Below are positions 54,181-63,844 of a stretch of 64,000 nucleotides of DNA, in pieces. Within the stretch, counting starts at the first letter, position 1; every line of letters begins with the position of its first letter. Source of the DNA: Gammaproteobacteria bacterium (GTDB lineage: Bacteria > Pseudomonadota > Gammaproteobacteria > Competibacterales > Competibacteraceae). Under the pieces are notes generated by a model. That model saw only the letters and a list, made by a program, of their open reading frames with translations. It searched no databases and was not told the DNA's origin. Where the stretch lies: positions 124,001-188,000 of the forward strand of contig JACKNF010000002.1 of assembly GCA_024234995.1 (NCBI GenBank). The letters run 5' to 3'. A program made the translations under genes and the position numbers.

Positions 54181-54999
54181 ATGAATAACGATGACGGTAT
54201 GACCAAGCGCCGTGCCCGCTTGCAGGCGTTGCGAGGGCGCTATGAACAGCCTTCTCACAGTACCGCGCCTGTAATGCCGCAAACACCGGTGATTGAGCCG
54301 GTTGTGCTGGCTCAAGGTGGACACCGGCGGGGTGATCGCCAGGGACCGGCGAAGCAAGGTCAGCGCAGCGAACGGCAGGGCGGTGGTTTATTGCAGCGGC
54401 TGGCGGAATTCCTGATGGAAACGCCGCCGGGAGATACGCTGCTTCCTGGCATGCCCGTCGGTGAGCAACGGCTTCAGCGGGCAATCCGGCTGCTGGAGCA
54501 ACGTGCCCGGACTACGCAAGGTGGCGCTAGTGAGCGTATTCAGCGGCTGCTTAAGTTTTTAAAGCAGGATATCCCCGGTGAGCCGATGGCGGGAGGGATC
54601 AATCTTTGGCGTCTGCAACAGACATTAGAGCGCGCAAGCCAATCGCCAGGCCCGGATAGAGCAGCTTCCACCGCATCGCCCGCTTTACCCTCAATCACAA
54701 TGAACGAAGAGCAGCCGGTTGAGATCGGTGACGGAAATGTTCCGTCCTCCCGTGAGGCGGTGCGAAGCAGAGAACGTCAAGCGGATCGTGAAATTACAGC
54801 GATCGAGGCGGATCTTCAGCGGCTGCAGGCAGTCACTCAGGATTTGCAAGCCCGTTTGGAGCAAGCCCGGCAGCGTGCTGGAATTTCCCCCGGCGTCAGG
54901 CCATCGCCGGAGATCAAGCAACCCGCGGTCCGCCCGCCAGAATCCAATACAGCACCACAGCCCGGTGGGGATGACTGGTTTCTGGAATTTCTGGAGTAA
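54181..54999 (+). CDS. Unrecognised coiled-coil protein in the PKS operon
   Basis: 272 residues, not recognised. A basic start (MTKRRARLQALRGR), a Gly/Gln-rich stretch, a helical block at about 67-120 (LLQRLAEFLMETPPGD, RLQRAIRLLEQRAR), a disordered middle and a clear coiled coil near 195-235 (EITAIEADLQRLQAVTQDLQ). Ends with a hydrophobic acidic WFLEFLE motif. No signal peptide or membrane segment. Lies 29 bp after the sulfotransferase and overlaps the next gene by 1 bp. An adaptor or docking role is only a guess. Confidence 0.6.
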   Translation: MNNDDGMTKRRARLQALRGRYEQPSHSTAPVMPQTPVIEPVVLAQGGHRRGDRQGPAKQGQRSERQGGGLLQRLAEFLMETPPGDTLLPGMPVGEQRLQRAIRLLEQRARTTQGGASERIQRLLKFLKQDIPGEPMAGGINLWRLQQTLERASQSPGPDRAASTASPALPSITMNEEQPVEIGDGNVPSSREAVRSRERQADREITAIEADLQRLQAVTQDLQARLEQARQRAGISPGVRPSPEIKQPAVRPPESNTAPQPGGDDWFLEFLE

Positions 55000-55535
55000 T
55001 GGACCTAATGAGCGATGATAGTGAGATAGAACAACGTCTTAACCGCTTGCGAGAGCAGCGCCAAGCGCGTGTGAATCAGGAGCCGGCAGGGCAGCGTGGC
55101 CGCCCCGGCTTGCGTACACTCATGATGGCAGCCAAGGGTGCGTCAGCACCGGCGGCTGATGGCAAAGGAGGACGCTTACCGGGTGGATTGGGCGCCCTTG
55201 CCCCTCTGCTGAAAAATCCTGACATTCGCCATGTCCTGCTGCAATGGTTACAGAATCAAGAAAGCGGTGCAGGGCGGCCGGCGGGAGGTGAGAATGCCTG
55301 GGGGCTGGAATTTGGCGTTGAAACCCTGCCGCGCGCCGAGGAACTGACAACCTCCAGCACCCTGGAAGAAATTACCCGTTATTACCAGCAACTGGAAAAT
55401 CGGGTTGATTGGCTGGAGGCAGCGTTGGAGGAAACCTTGCTGGAAATGGAGCGGGTCAGCCGGTTCAAACTTGCAGCCAGCGAAACCAGTGAACCTCAAG
55501 AGCCGCTGGCACCACCGGTTGACCCTTTGCCATGA
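54999..55535 (+). CDS. Second unrecognised coiled-coil protein in the PKS operon
   Basis: 178 residues, or 175 from ATG 55008. Layout echoes the preceding protein: basic N-terminus (RLNRLREQRQARVNQ), flexible Gly/Ala-rich linker, helical LKNPDIRHVLLQWLQNQ block, then a coiled coil at about 118-155 (TLEEITRYYQQLENRVDWLE) and a Pro-rich tail. No known family recognised. Its stop overlaps the synthase start by 4 bp, so it should be made with the synthase, possibly as a partner protein. Confidence 0.6.
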   Translation: MDLMSDDSEIEQRLNRLREQRQARVNQEPAGQRGRPGLRTLMMAAKGASAPAADGKGGRLPGGLGALAPLLKNPDIRHVLLQWLQNQESGAGRPAGGENAWGLEFGVETLPRAEELTTSSTLEEITRYYQQLENRVDWLEAALEETLLEMERVSRFKLAASETSEPQEPLAPPVDPLP

Positions 55536-58500
55536 AGCGCGTCATGGCGGCGAACGGTGATTTTACCCTGTTTATCCTAAACCCTGCCGGTCTCAGCGAT
55601 CCTGCGCTGGCGATGGCCGGTTGCCGCACGGGCGGGGTCGGGGTGCTGAATGCGGAAATCGCCTTGAAGCCGCCCGAACTGACAGCGGCGCTGGCGCGGT
55701 TGGCGGCGATCCGCGCGCCCTTCGGCCTCAAGTGGAGCAGCAGTGAAGCGCCCGCCATGCTGGGAGCCAGGCGCGATGCCAAACCGGATTGGCTCATCCT
55801 GGATGCTGAACGCAATATTCATCTGTTATCCACCATCCAAACCTTCCGCGCCGGTGGCGGACGGGTGCTGCTGGAGCTTTCCCGCTGGCGCGATGAATGG
55901 ACCGGTCTGGAAACGCAAACTGATGGCTGGTGGGTGAAGGGTCACGAGGCCGGCGGCGCGGTTAGCGAGGAGAGCAGTTTTGTGCTCCTGCAACGATTGC
56001 TGGAGCGGACCACACTTCCAGTTTACGTCCGGGGCGGCATCGGCTTGCATACCGCTGTAGCCTGCCAGGCTGGCGGCGCCTCCGGGGTGGTGCTCGACCA
56101 CGCTTTGTTGCTGCTGCGGGAGTCGCCACTCGCTGATACCCTGCGGCCCTGGTTGCGAGGATTGGACGGCACGGAAACCGTTCTATTGGGTCATGAGGAA
56201 ACCGGACGCTATATCCGAGTGCTGGAACGGCCAGGATTTGCGCCTGTGCGGGCGCTGCGCCAGCAGTTGCAGGAAGATCGGGAAACTGCACCCGGAGTGA
56301 TGCTGGATGAGCGAACCGATTGGCATGATCCGCAGGTGCAAGGTGTCTTGCCGCTTGGCCAAGAGGTGGCTTTTGCTGCGCCGTGGGCAGAGCGTTACGG
56401 CACGGTAGCGAAGGTCATTCGCGCCATGCGGCGGGTATTAGTTCAACATCCAGTCCAAGCGCAACGGGACGCGGCCCTTGCAGAAAATGCGCCTTTAGCG
56501 CAGATGCACGGTACCCGCTTTCCTATTGTTCAGGGTGCTATGACCCGGGTCAGTGATTGCCCCGGATTTGCCGAAGCGGTTGCCCGCGCGGGCGCATTGC
56601 CGATGATCGCCTTAGCGATGCTCAAGGGTGATCGCTCCCGCCAATTGCTGGAGGAGACAGGCCGCTGTCTGAACGGTCGATCCTGGGGCGTGGGGATTCT
56701 TGGCTTTGTGCCGGCAGCGTTGCGCGAGGAACAACTGGCAGCGATCCGGGCGGTGCATCCGCCGTTCGCTTACATCGCCGGTGGCCGTCCGGAACAAGCC
56801 CGGCAATTGGAAGCTGACGGCATTGCCACTTATTTGCATGTCCCCACGCCGACTCTACTGCGGCTGTTTCTAGAACAGGGCGCGCGCCGCTTTATCTTTG
56901 AAGGCCGTGAGTGCGGCGGTCATATCGGGCCATTGAGCAGTTTCGTGCTATGGGAATCGATGGTTGAGGCGTTGCTGTCCTGGGAAGGCGAGCATTCTGA
57001 GGGGCTGGCTAAGGTGGCCGTGCTGTTTGCCGGTGGCATTCACGATGCTCGTTCAGCGGCGATGGTTGCCGCGTTAGCCGCCCCGTTGACCCGAAGCGGC
57101 GCGCACATCGGTGTGTTGATGGGCACGGCTTACATCCTGACCGGGGAAGCGGTGCGTTGCGGGGCCATCCAGGCCGGTTTTCAGCAAGTGGCGCTGGCTT
57201 GTGCAACAACCGCGACATTGACGGCCGGGCCAGGCCATGCCAGCCGCTGCGCGATCACGCCCTTCGTTGCGGCTTTTCACCAGACCCGTCAGCAGTTGCA
57301 GGCCCGGGGTGAGCCGGCACGGACGGTGCGCGACCGGCTGGATGAATTAACGTTAGGCCGGTTGCGAGTCGCTACCAAGGGCCTATTACGCTCGGACCCG
57401 GCGGGAGAATTGCAGCAGATAAGCCCGGATGAGCAACAGGTCCAGGGTATGTACATGATCGGGCAAGTGGCAGCCTTGCATGACCGGCCTTTGACGTTGG
57501 ACGCGTTGCATCACAACGTCACCACAGGTGCGCTGGATTGGTTGGCGCGTTATCAGCCGCAATCCCGAAAGCAGCCAGAACCTGGCGCGAATCTAGCGGA
57601 TATCGCCATCATCGGCATCGGCGTTTGGTTGCCGGGCGCGACCAGTGCACAGGACTATTGGCGGAACTTGGTCCAGGGGGTGAACTGCTTGCGGGAAGTT
57701 CCGCCGGAGCGGTGGGACTGGCGGTTATACTATGATTCCGATCCGGCGGCGCGTGACCGGGTTTACGCCAAATGGGGCGGCTTCATTGCCGAACAACCCT
57801 TTGATCCAACCCATTACGGACTACCGCCGGTCGCGCTCAAATCGATCGATGCCTTACAGTTATTGACGCTGGAGGCGGTGCGGCAGGCGCTGGATGATGC
57901 CGGCATTGATCTGCCGCAGACCAGCCGCGAGCGAATTGCAGTGGTTTTGGGAACGAGTGGCGGCATGGGTGAGCTGGGGCTGGCCTACGCAACTCGCGCG
58001 GATCTGCTGCGCATGACCGGTCGCGTGGGCGAGGACATCTTGGCGCGGCTGCCGGAATGGACCGAGGATTCCTTTGCCGGTTTGTTGCCTAATGTGGCAG
58101 CGGGCCGGGTCAGTAACCGTTTCGACTTCGGCGGCATCAACTGTGCGGTGGATGCCGCCTGCGCTTCGTCATTGGCGGCGATTTACCAGGCGGTCAATGA
58201 GTTGCGGCTGGGCCATAGCGACCTGGCAATCGCCGGCGGCGCCGATACCATGCAGTCGCCGTTCATGTATCTTTGTTTCTCAAAAACCCAGGCATTGTCG
58301 CCGCAAGGCCGGCCACGCACCTTCGACGAACAGGCCGACGGTATCGCGATTGCCGAGGGTGTCGCGGCGGTTGTATTGAAACGGCTGGAGGATGCCGAAT
58401 GGGATGGCGACCGGATTTACGCAGTCATTAAAGGTATTGCTGGTTCCAGCGATGGCCGCGCCAAAGGATTGACGGCGCCACGGCCCGCCGGGCAATTGCG

Positions 58501-61500
58501 GGCATTGCGCCGGGCCTATCAGGAAGCCGGCTACTCGCCGGCAACCGTCGGGTTGTGGGAAGCGCATGGCACGGGCACCGTAGCCGGGGACCGGGCAGAA
58601 TTGGAGACAGTGACGACTCTGCTTGATGAGAGTAGAGCGTCACCGGCCAGCGGTGCGATTGGTTCGGTTAAGACCTTGATTGGCCACACCAAGGCCACTG
58701 CTGGGGCCGCTGGGCTGATCAAGGTGGCGCTGGCGCTGCATTACCGGGTATTGCCGCCGCATTGCGGAGTCGACCGGCCCCTGCCGCCGTTGCGCGATTC
58801 AGCGAATCCGTTGTTTATCAACTCCGAAGCGCGGCCTTGGCTGCGCGCACAGGATTATCCTCGCCGGGCGAGCGTCAGTGCCTTTGGCTTTGGCGGCACC
58901 AATTTCCATGCTGCGCTGGAAGAATATCCAGGCGGGAAGGATTTGCAGACGGATGCGCCATTGCCTGACTGGCCGGCCGAACTGTTCGTTTGGCGGGCAG
59001 CAGACTCCGCTGGATTGATCGCCGGATTGGAGCGGCTGCAAGCCGCTTTGCAATCCGGTGCACAGCCTCGCCTTGCTGCATTGGCCGCTGCTTTGGCGCA
59101 AGCCTTGCCGGCGCAGGGGTTGACGTTAGCCATGATCGCTGGGTCGCTGCCTGAGCTGACGCAGCAGATCGCGAGCGCCTTGACGCGGCTATACAAGATC
59201 TCTCTCCCTCCTCCTTCTTCTCCTGAAATTCTCTCCTCTTTGGCGGGCAACGGCTGGGGAGGGGAGGGTGAACGGCTGCAAAATATCTACTTCCCGCATT
59301 CCTGGACGGCTGATGGGCAACCCCCCCGGTTAGCAGTGCTGTTTCCGGGGCAAGGTAGCCAGTATCCCGGCATGCTGCGCGAATTGGCGGTGGCGCTGCC
59401 GGAATTAGCGGCGACGCTGGAACAGGCGGATGCGGCATTGACGGACTCCCTCAATTCTGCACTGAGCACTTTTATTTACCCGCCCCGCCGCTTTACGCTT
59501 GAAACCGAAAAAGAGGCACGCCGCCGGTTAACCTGCACCGGAATTGCGCAACCAGCGCTCGGCGCCGTCGAGGCGGGTCTATGGGCTTGGCTGCAAACCC
59601 TGAATCTACAGCCGGCGCTGGCGGCAGGACACAGTTATGGCGAGTATGTGGCGTTACACGCCGCGGACGTTTTCGACCTGAAGACGTTGCTATGTTTGTC
59701 CGAAGCGCGCGGCCGGTTTATCGTTGAGGCGGCGGCCGATGGTCAGCTAGGGACTATGCTGGCGGCGCGCGCAGATGTGGAATCTGTGAGAACGGCGTTG
59801 CAGGGTGTCGAAGGCGTTACTTTCGCGAATTACAACGCACCCCGGCAATTGGCGCTCTCCGGATCTACCGCGGCGATTGAACAGGCCAGGCAGGTCTTGG
59901 CGGCCTGCAATATCGCCACTGTATCCTTACCGGTTGCTGCTGCTTTTCATTCTCCGATTGTCGAGCCCGCCCGGGCGCGATTAGCAGCATTCATGGCCGG
60001 TCTGCCGTTTCAATCGCCGGCATTCATGGTCTATAGCAATGCCACCCTTGACCCGTATCCACGGGAACCGGCAGAGATGCGCCGCCGGCTGGCGGCGCAT
60101 CTGACTGAACCGGTCAATTTTACCGGTGAGATCGAGGCGATGTACGCTGCCGGTGCGCGACTGTTTCTAGAGGTCGGCCCGCGTAATGTATTGACCCGGC
60201 TGACTCAGCAAATTCTGCAGGAACAGCCGCATCTGGCGGTAGCAATCGATGATCAGGGTGGTGGCCTGAATGGACTGTTGCAGGCACTAGCGGCGTTGCT
60301 GGCTCATGGTGTCCCGCTTGATCTGGCGCCGCTGTTTGCAGGCCGGATCGCTGACCCGTCTTCATTGGCTCAGGTCCTGGAGCAGTCCAAACCCGCGCCA
60401 CTGCCGTCCCATGTCTGGTGGTTGAGCGGGACGGGTGTCCGGCGGCAGGGGGAACCTTATGCGCTGGGAATGAAGCCGCCGTTGCTGGCGGGCGATGTAG
60501 AGCAGTCATCGCCGCCGGACGTATTGCCTGCCGCCTCTCCAGCCATTGTGCAATCCACGGAGAATCCTATGATGAATAATCAACCTTCCGGCCCGCCGCC
60601 TGGGGCCGGTTCCGCTCCAGGGGGGGCGGCCGATCAGGCGCTGGCCGGTTATCAGGAAACCATGCGCCAGTTTCTGCACTTACAGGAACAGGTAATGCTG
60701 GCTTATTTCGCAGCCAGCCGTGAGGAAGGCGCGGCTGAACAGGCAACACTTCAGCCGCCCATGCGAGCGTCCGCCTTGCCTGCGGCTGTGCCGGTTCCAG
60801 CAGCGGCGGCGCCTGTGGTCTCGCCGCCGCCGGCGCCAGCTATCGTGCAACCAGTTGTTAACACTGCGCCTCCTCAGGAGGCCGGTACCGCACCCGCACC
60901 TGCTGCCGCATCATTAGAACGCTCCGATCTCAAAAACCGGCTATTGACGATCGCCAGTGAACGCACCGGCTATCCGCCGGAGATGCTGGGATTGGACCAG
61001 GATATCGAAGCGGATTTGGGCATCGATTCCATCAAGCGGGTGGAGATTCTGGGCCTGTTCCGCCGGTCGCTGCCAGAATCCAGCTCCCAAAAACTTCAGC
61101 CGCACATGGAAGAGATTGCCGGTCTGCCGACGCTTCAACAGATTCTGGATAGGGTGGCTGCCCGGCTAGCGGTGAAAACGGGCGAGCCAATCGCTGCTGC
61201 GAAACAGGAGAACGTGATCGAGGAGAACGCCCGCCCTTTTGAGTTAACCGGGACAGACCGTTTTGGGTGTGCCCCCCTGTCCCGGTTTATCGTTAAGGCG
61301 CACCCGGAATCGCTGACCCATCCGCTAACGGTGCTGGAACCGGGTTCATATCTGCTGATCCCCGACAACCTCGGTGTGGCGGACGCCCTGAGCCGGAAAC
61401 TGCGAGGGGCCGGGATGCAACCAATGCTGATTCCGAAGGAACTGCTCAATGATACCGGGCGGTTGCAACAATGGATAAATACACAGCGGCAGGGTTCAAC

Positions 61501-63844
61501 CGTCCGTGCGCTGATTCACCTGCTGCCGCTCGGTCAGCCGTTGTTAGCGGCCGGTGCGGCGTTGACGGAGTGGCGTGAACGGGTTGCCCGGGAGGTTAAG
61601 AGCCTGTTTACCCTGCTGCAATGGGTGGGAGGTGATCTGCGCGATGGAGGCCGCCTGTTGACGGTGACTGGTCTGGGCGGCCGGTTTGGACGTGACCTGC
61701 ACGCCACGCATGCGTTGGCGGGCGACGCGTTGGCGGTGAGAGCCGGAATGGAGAGGGTTTTCCCTGGCAGCGCGGGATTGACCGGACTGGTGAAGACCTT
61801 GAACTTGGAATGGAATCCTGATCTGGCTCAGCCGGGTTTCATCGGAAAAGCACTGGATTTGGATCCAGGCGATGATCCTGAACGGCTGGCAGCGCTGGTG
61901 TTTCAAGAATTGGCGCTGCCAGGGGGCCGCCGGGAAGTGAGTTATCCGGGGGGAGTACGCACGGTTTTCCGCACCGTGCCGGCTTCTCTATCGCCCTTGC
62001 CAGCCCCTCTACGCCAGCCAGACGAGCATTGGGTCGTGCTGGCCACCGGTGGGGCGCGAGGTATCACGGCGGAAACGTTACGTGAACTGGCGCCGTTTCA
62101 TCTGACCTTGGTCCTGCTGGGGCGAACACCGTTACCGGAATCCGAGGATGCGGCAACCCGCCATCTGCCGGATGCTGCGGCGTTGCGCCGCCATTTTCTG
62201 GCGCGGGCGAGCGCTGAGGGGCGCACGGTGAAACCGGCTGAGGTCGAGCAGGATATTCAATCTCTGCTGCGCGACCGGGAAATCCGCGCTAACGTGGCTG
62301 ATTTGACCGCACTCGGCGCACGCGTGGATTACCGGGCCGTCGACGTTCGAAATGAAGCCGGGATGGCCCTGCTGCTCGATGATCTGTACCAAAAACAGGG
62401 ACGGATCGACATGGTCATTCACGGGGCAGGGGTGATCGAGGATGGCTGGTTACTCGATAAATCCCGCGAGAGCATCGACCAGGTCATCGACACCAAGATA
62501 GACAGTGCTTTCCTGCTGGCAAAATACTTGCGTCCGGAGACCCTGAAATTTTTTGCTTTTTTCACCTCGGTTGCTGGACGTTTTGGCAATCGCGGGCAGT
62601 CCGACTATGCGACTGGCAATGAGATAGTGACTCGATTGGCGTGGAGTCTGCGTGACCGCTGGGGAGAATCGGTAAAAGTTACGGCTATTCACTGGAGTCC
62701 TTGGGATCGGACCACGCATGGCGCTGGCATGGTCACGCCCGAGGTGCGGCGGCAGTTCGAAGCGCGCGGTGTCCAGCTGGTGAATGCAGCCGCTGGCCGG
62801 CACTTTTTGCTCAATGAGCTGCTGTATGGGCCGGCCGATGAGGTTGAGCTGGTCGCCGGCGATTTCCCTTGGGAGTATGCGGAGACGCAACTGAGTATGT
62901 TGCCTAGCGCGGCTGATCCGGCGGTCCTCATCGGGGGGCCTCATGCGCTGCTCTATGGCGCACGTCTCACGGAACGGGGTCCAGCCGCATGGCGATTTGA
63001 AAAAACCGTGGATTTAATCAGCGATCCGTATCTGGATCATCACCGGCTGGATGGTGCGCCGGTGTTGCCGTTCGCAGTGGCTATGGAGTATTTGGCCGAA
63101 GCCGTGATGGCCATCTGCCCTGATGCCAGCGGTATCCAGCTCAGTGATGTGCAATTACTGCGAGGACTGAGTTTGCAGAACCAGGATAACGCGCGGCTGC
63201 GGATCACATTGCAGGAATCCTCCAGTCCTGCGAGCGAGGGTCTGCGGCGGTTTACGGCATGGCTGGACAATGGCGATGCTCAGGGCCGGCCTTGTTATCA
63301 GGCAGCGGTGACCATTGGTTCCCCGCCCGGGTCCACGGCAGTTAACGATCCCATCGCAGAGTTGCATTCATTACCGCTGCCGGTCGATGAAATCTATCGG
63401 CGCTGGCTGTTTCATGGCCCCTGCTTTCAGACGCTAACCGGATTTGAGGGTTACAACGGCCAGCAGATCGTTGCAATGCTTCGTCCCAGTCAAGCCAGCA
63501 GTTTCTACCCGCCAGCGCGTGATGCACGGTGGCAATTCGATCCAGCACTGGTGGATGGAGCATTCCAGGCATTGATTGTTTGGAGCCGTCTGCAACTGGG
63601 CGCAACGCCACTGCCCAGCCGGTTAGGCCGTATCCGCCGTTTGAATGCCGGACCCTTGCCGGAGCGATTGATGGTTCGCTTGCATATCGCTGCTGTTGAG
63701 GCGGGTGTTCGCTGTGATATCCGCTTCACTGGCGTTGATGGCCGGGTTCATCTTGAAATTGACGATTTTGAATGTGCCGCCAGCGCAGCGCTGAACCGCC
63801 TTGGCGGTGGCTGGGCCGGTGGTACGCGCAGCCAAATTTTATGA
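55532..63844 (+). CDS. Giant iterative type I synthase: NPD-NPD-KS-AT-ACP-KR-DH
   Basis: 2770 residues. Two nitronate-monooxygenase-like barrels lead: the first (about 5-290) has GHEAGGAV with A143 where the catalytic His normally lies, the second (about 310-640) keeps ECGGHIG with H464. Then a ketosynthase (about 688-1130; C877, H1012, H1052), acyltransferase (about 1265-1560; S1368 in GHSYGEY), a Pro/Ala-rich linker, one ACP (S1833 in GIDSIKR), a ketoreductase (about 2165-2400; S2346, Y2359) and a double-hotdog dehydratase (H2504, D2675). The mix resembles PfaA/PfaD of polyunsaturated-fatty-acid synthases and other secondary-lipid synthases, but fused and with only one ACP. KS-AT linker residues 1222-1256 are low-complexity. 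Coupled to genes on both sides. Confidence 0.88.
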   Translation: MKRVMAANGDFTLFILNPAGLSDPALAMAGCRTGGVGVLNAEIALKPPELTAALARLAAIRAPFGLKWSSSEAPAMLGARRDAKPDWLILDAERNIHLLSTIQTFRAGGGRVLLELSRWRDEWTGLETQTDGWWVKGHEAGGAVSEESSFVLLQRLLERTTLPVYVRGGIGLHTAVACQAGGASGVVLDHALLLLRESPLADTLRPWLRGLDGTETVLLGHEETGRYIRVLERPGFAPVRALRQQLQEDRETAPGVMLDERTDWHDPQVQGVLPLGQEVAFAAPWAERYGTVAKVIRAMRRVLVQHPVQAQRDAALAENAPLAQMHGTRFPIVQGAMTRVSDCPGFAEAVARAGALPMIALAMLKGDRSRQLLEETGRCLNGRSWGVGILGFVPAALREEQLAAIRAVHPPFAYIAGGRPEQARQLEADGIATYLHVPTPTLLRLFLEQGARRFIFEGRECGGHIGPLSSFVLWESMVEALLSWEGEHSEGLAKVAVLFAGGIHDARSAAMVAALAAPLTRSGAHIGVLMGTAYILTGEAVRCGAIQAGFQQVALACATTATLTAGPGHASRCAITPFVAAFHQTRQQLQARGEPARTVRDRLDELTLGRLRVATKGLLRSDPAGELQQISPDEQQVQGMYMIGQVAALHDRPLTLDALHHNVTTGALDWLARYQPQSRKQPEPGANLADIAIIGIGVWLPGATSAQDYWRNLVQGVNCLREVPPERWDWRLYYDSDPAARDRVYAKWGGFIAEQPFDPTHYGLPPVALKSIDALQLLTLEAVRQALDDAGIDLPQTSRERIAVVLGTSGGMGELGLAYATRADLLRMTGRVGEDILARLPEWTEDSFAGLLPNVAAGRVSNRFDFGGINCAVDAACASSLAAIYQAVNELRLGHSDLAIAGGADTMQSPFMYLCFSKTQALSPQGRPRTFDEQADGIAIAEGVAAVVLKRLEDAEWDGDRIYAVIKGIAGSSDGRAKGLTAPRPAGQLRALRRAYQEAGYSPATVGLWEAHGTGTVAGDRAELETVTTLLDESRASPASGAIGSVKTLIGHTKATAGAAGLIKVALALHYRVLPPHCGVDRPLPPLRDSANPLFINSEARPWLRAQDYPRRASVSAFGFGGTNFHAALEEYPGGKDLQTDAPLPDWPAELFVWRAADSAGLIAGLERLQAALQSGAQPRLAALAAALAQALPAQGLTLAMIAGSLPELTQQIASALTRLYKISLPPPSSPEILSSLAGNGWGGEGERLQNIYFPHSWTADGQPPRLAVLFPGQGSQYPGMLRELAVALPELAATLEQADAALTDSLNSALSTFIYPPRRFTLETEKEARRRLTCTGIAQPALGAVEAGLWAWLQTLNLQPALAAGHSYGEYVALHAADVFDLKTLLCLSEARGRFIVEAAADGQLGTMLAARADVESVRTALQGVEGVTFANYNAPRQLALSGSTAAIEQARQVLAACNIATVSLPVAAAFHSPIVEPARARLAAFMAGLPFQSPAFMVYSNATLDPYPREPAEMRRRLAAHLTEPVNFTGEIEAMYAAGARLFLEVGPRNVLTRLTQQILQEQPHLAVAIDDQGGGLNGLLQALAALLAHGVPLDLAPLFAGRIADPSSLAQVLEQSKPAPLPSHVWWLSGTGVRRQGEPYALGMKPPLLAGDVEQSSPPDVLPAASPAIVQSTENPMMNNQPSGPPPGAGSAPGGAADQALAGYQETMRQFLHLQEQVMLAYFAASREEGAAEQATLQPPMRASALPAAVPVPAAAAPVVSPPPAPAIVQPVVNTAPPQEAGTAPAPAAASLERSDLKNRLLTIASERTGYPPEMLGLDQDIEADLGIDSIKRVEILGLFRRSLPESSSQKLQPHMEEIAGLPTLQQILDRVAARLAVKTGEPIAAAKQENVIEENARPFELTGTDRFGCAPLSRFIVKAHPESLTHPLTVLEPGSYLLIPDNLGVADALSRKLRGAGMQPMLIPKELLNDTGRLQQWINTQRQGSTVRALIHLLPLGQPLLAAGAALTEWRERVAREVKSLFTLLQWVGGDLRDGGRLLTVTGLGGRFGRDLHATHALAGDALAVRAGMERVFPGSAGLTGLVKTLNLEWNPDLAQPGFIGKALDLDPGDDPERLAALVFQELALPGGRREVSYPGGVRTVFRTVPASLSPLPAPLRQPDEHWVVLATGGARGITAETLRELAPFHLTLVLLGRTPLPESEDAATRHLPDAAALRRHFLARASAEGRTVKPAEVEQDIQSLLRDREIRANVADLTALGARVDYRAVDVRNEAGMALLLDDLYQKQGRIDMVIHGAGVIEDGWLLDKSRESIDQVIDTKIDSAFLLAKYLRPETLKFFAFFTSVAGRFGNRGQSDYATGNEIVTRLAWSLRDRWGESVKVTAIHWSPWDRTTHGAGMVTPEVRRQFEARGVQLVNAAAGRHFLLNELLYGPADEVELVAGDFPWEYAETQLSMLPSAADPAVLIGGPHALLYGARLTERGPAAWRFEKTVDLISDPYLDHHRLDGAPVLPFAVAMEYLAEAVMAICPDASGIQLSDVQLLRGLSLQNQDNARLRITLQESSSPASEGLRRFTAWLDNGDAQGRPCYQAAVTIGSPPGSTAVNDPIAELHSLPLPVDEIYRRWLFHGPCFQTLTGFEGYNGQQIVAMLRPSQASSFYPPARDARWQFDPALVDGAFQALIVWSRLQLGATPLPSRLGRIRRLNAGPLPERLMVRLHIAAVEAGVRCDIRFTGVDGRVHLEIDDFECAASAALNRLGGGWAGGTRSQIL

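Noticed and set aside
55532..63844. Classic PUFA synthase PfaA
   Set aside because: PfaA has several tandem ACPs and no N-terminal NPD barrels; here there is one ACP and a fused NPD pair, so only a distant relationship is claimed.
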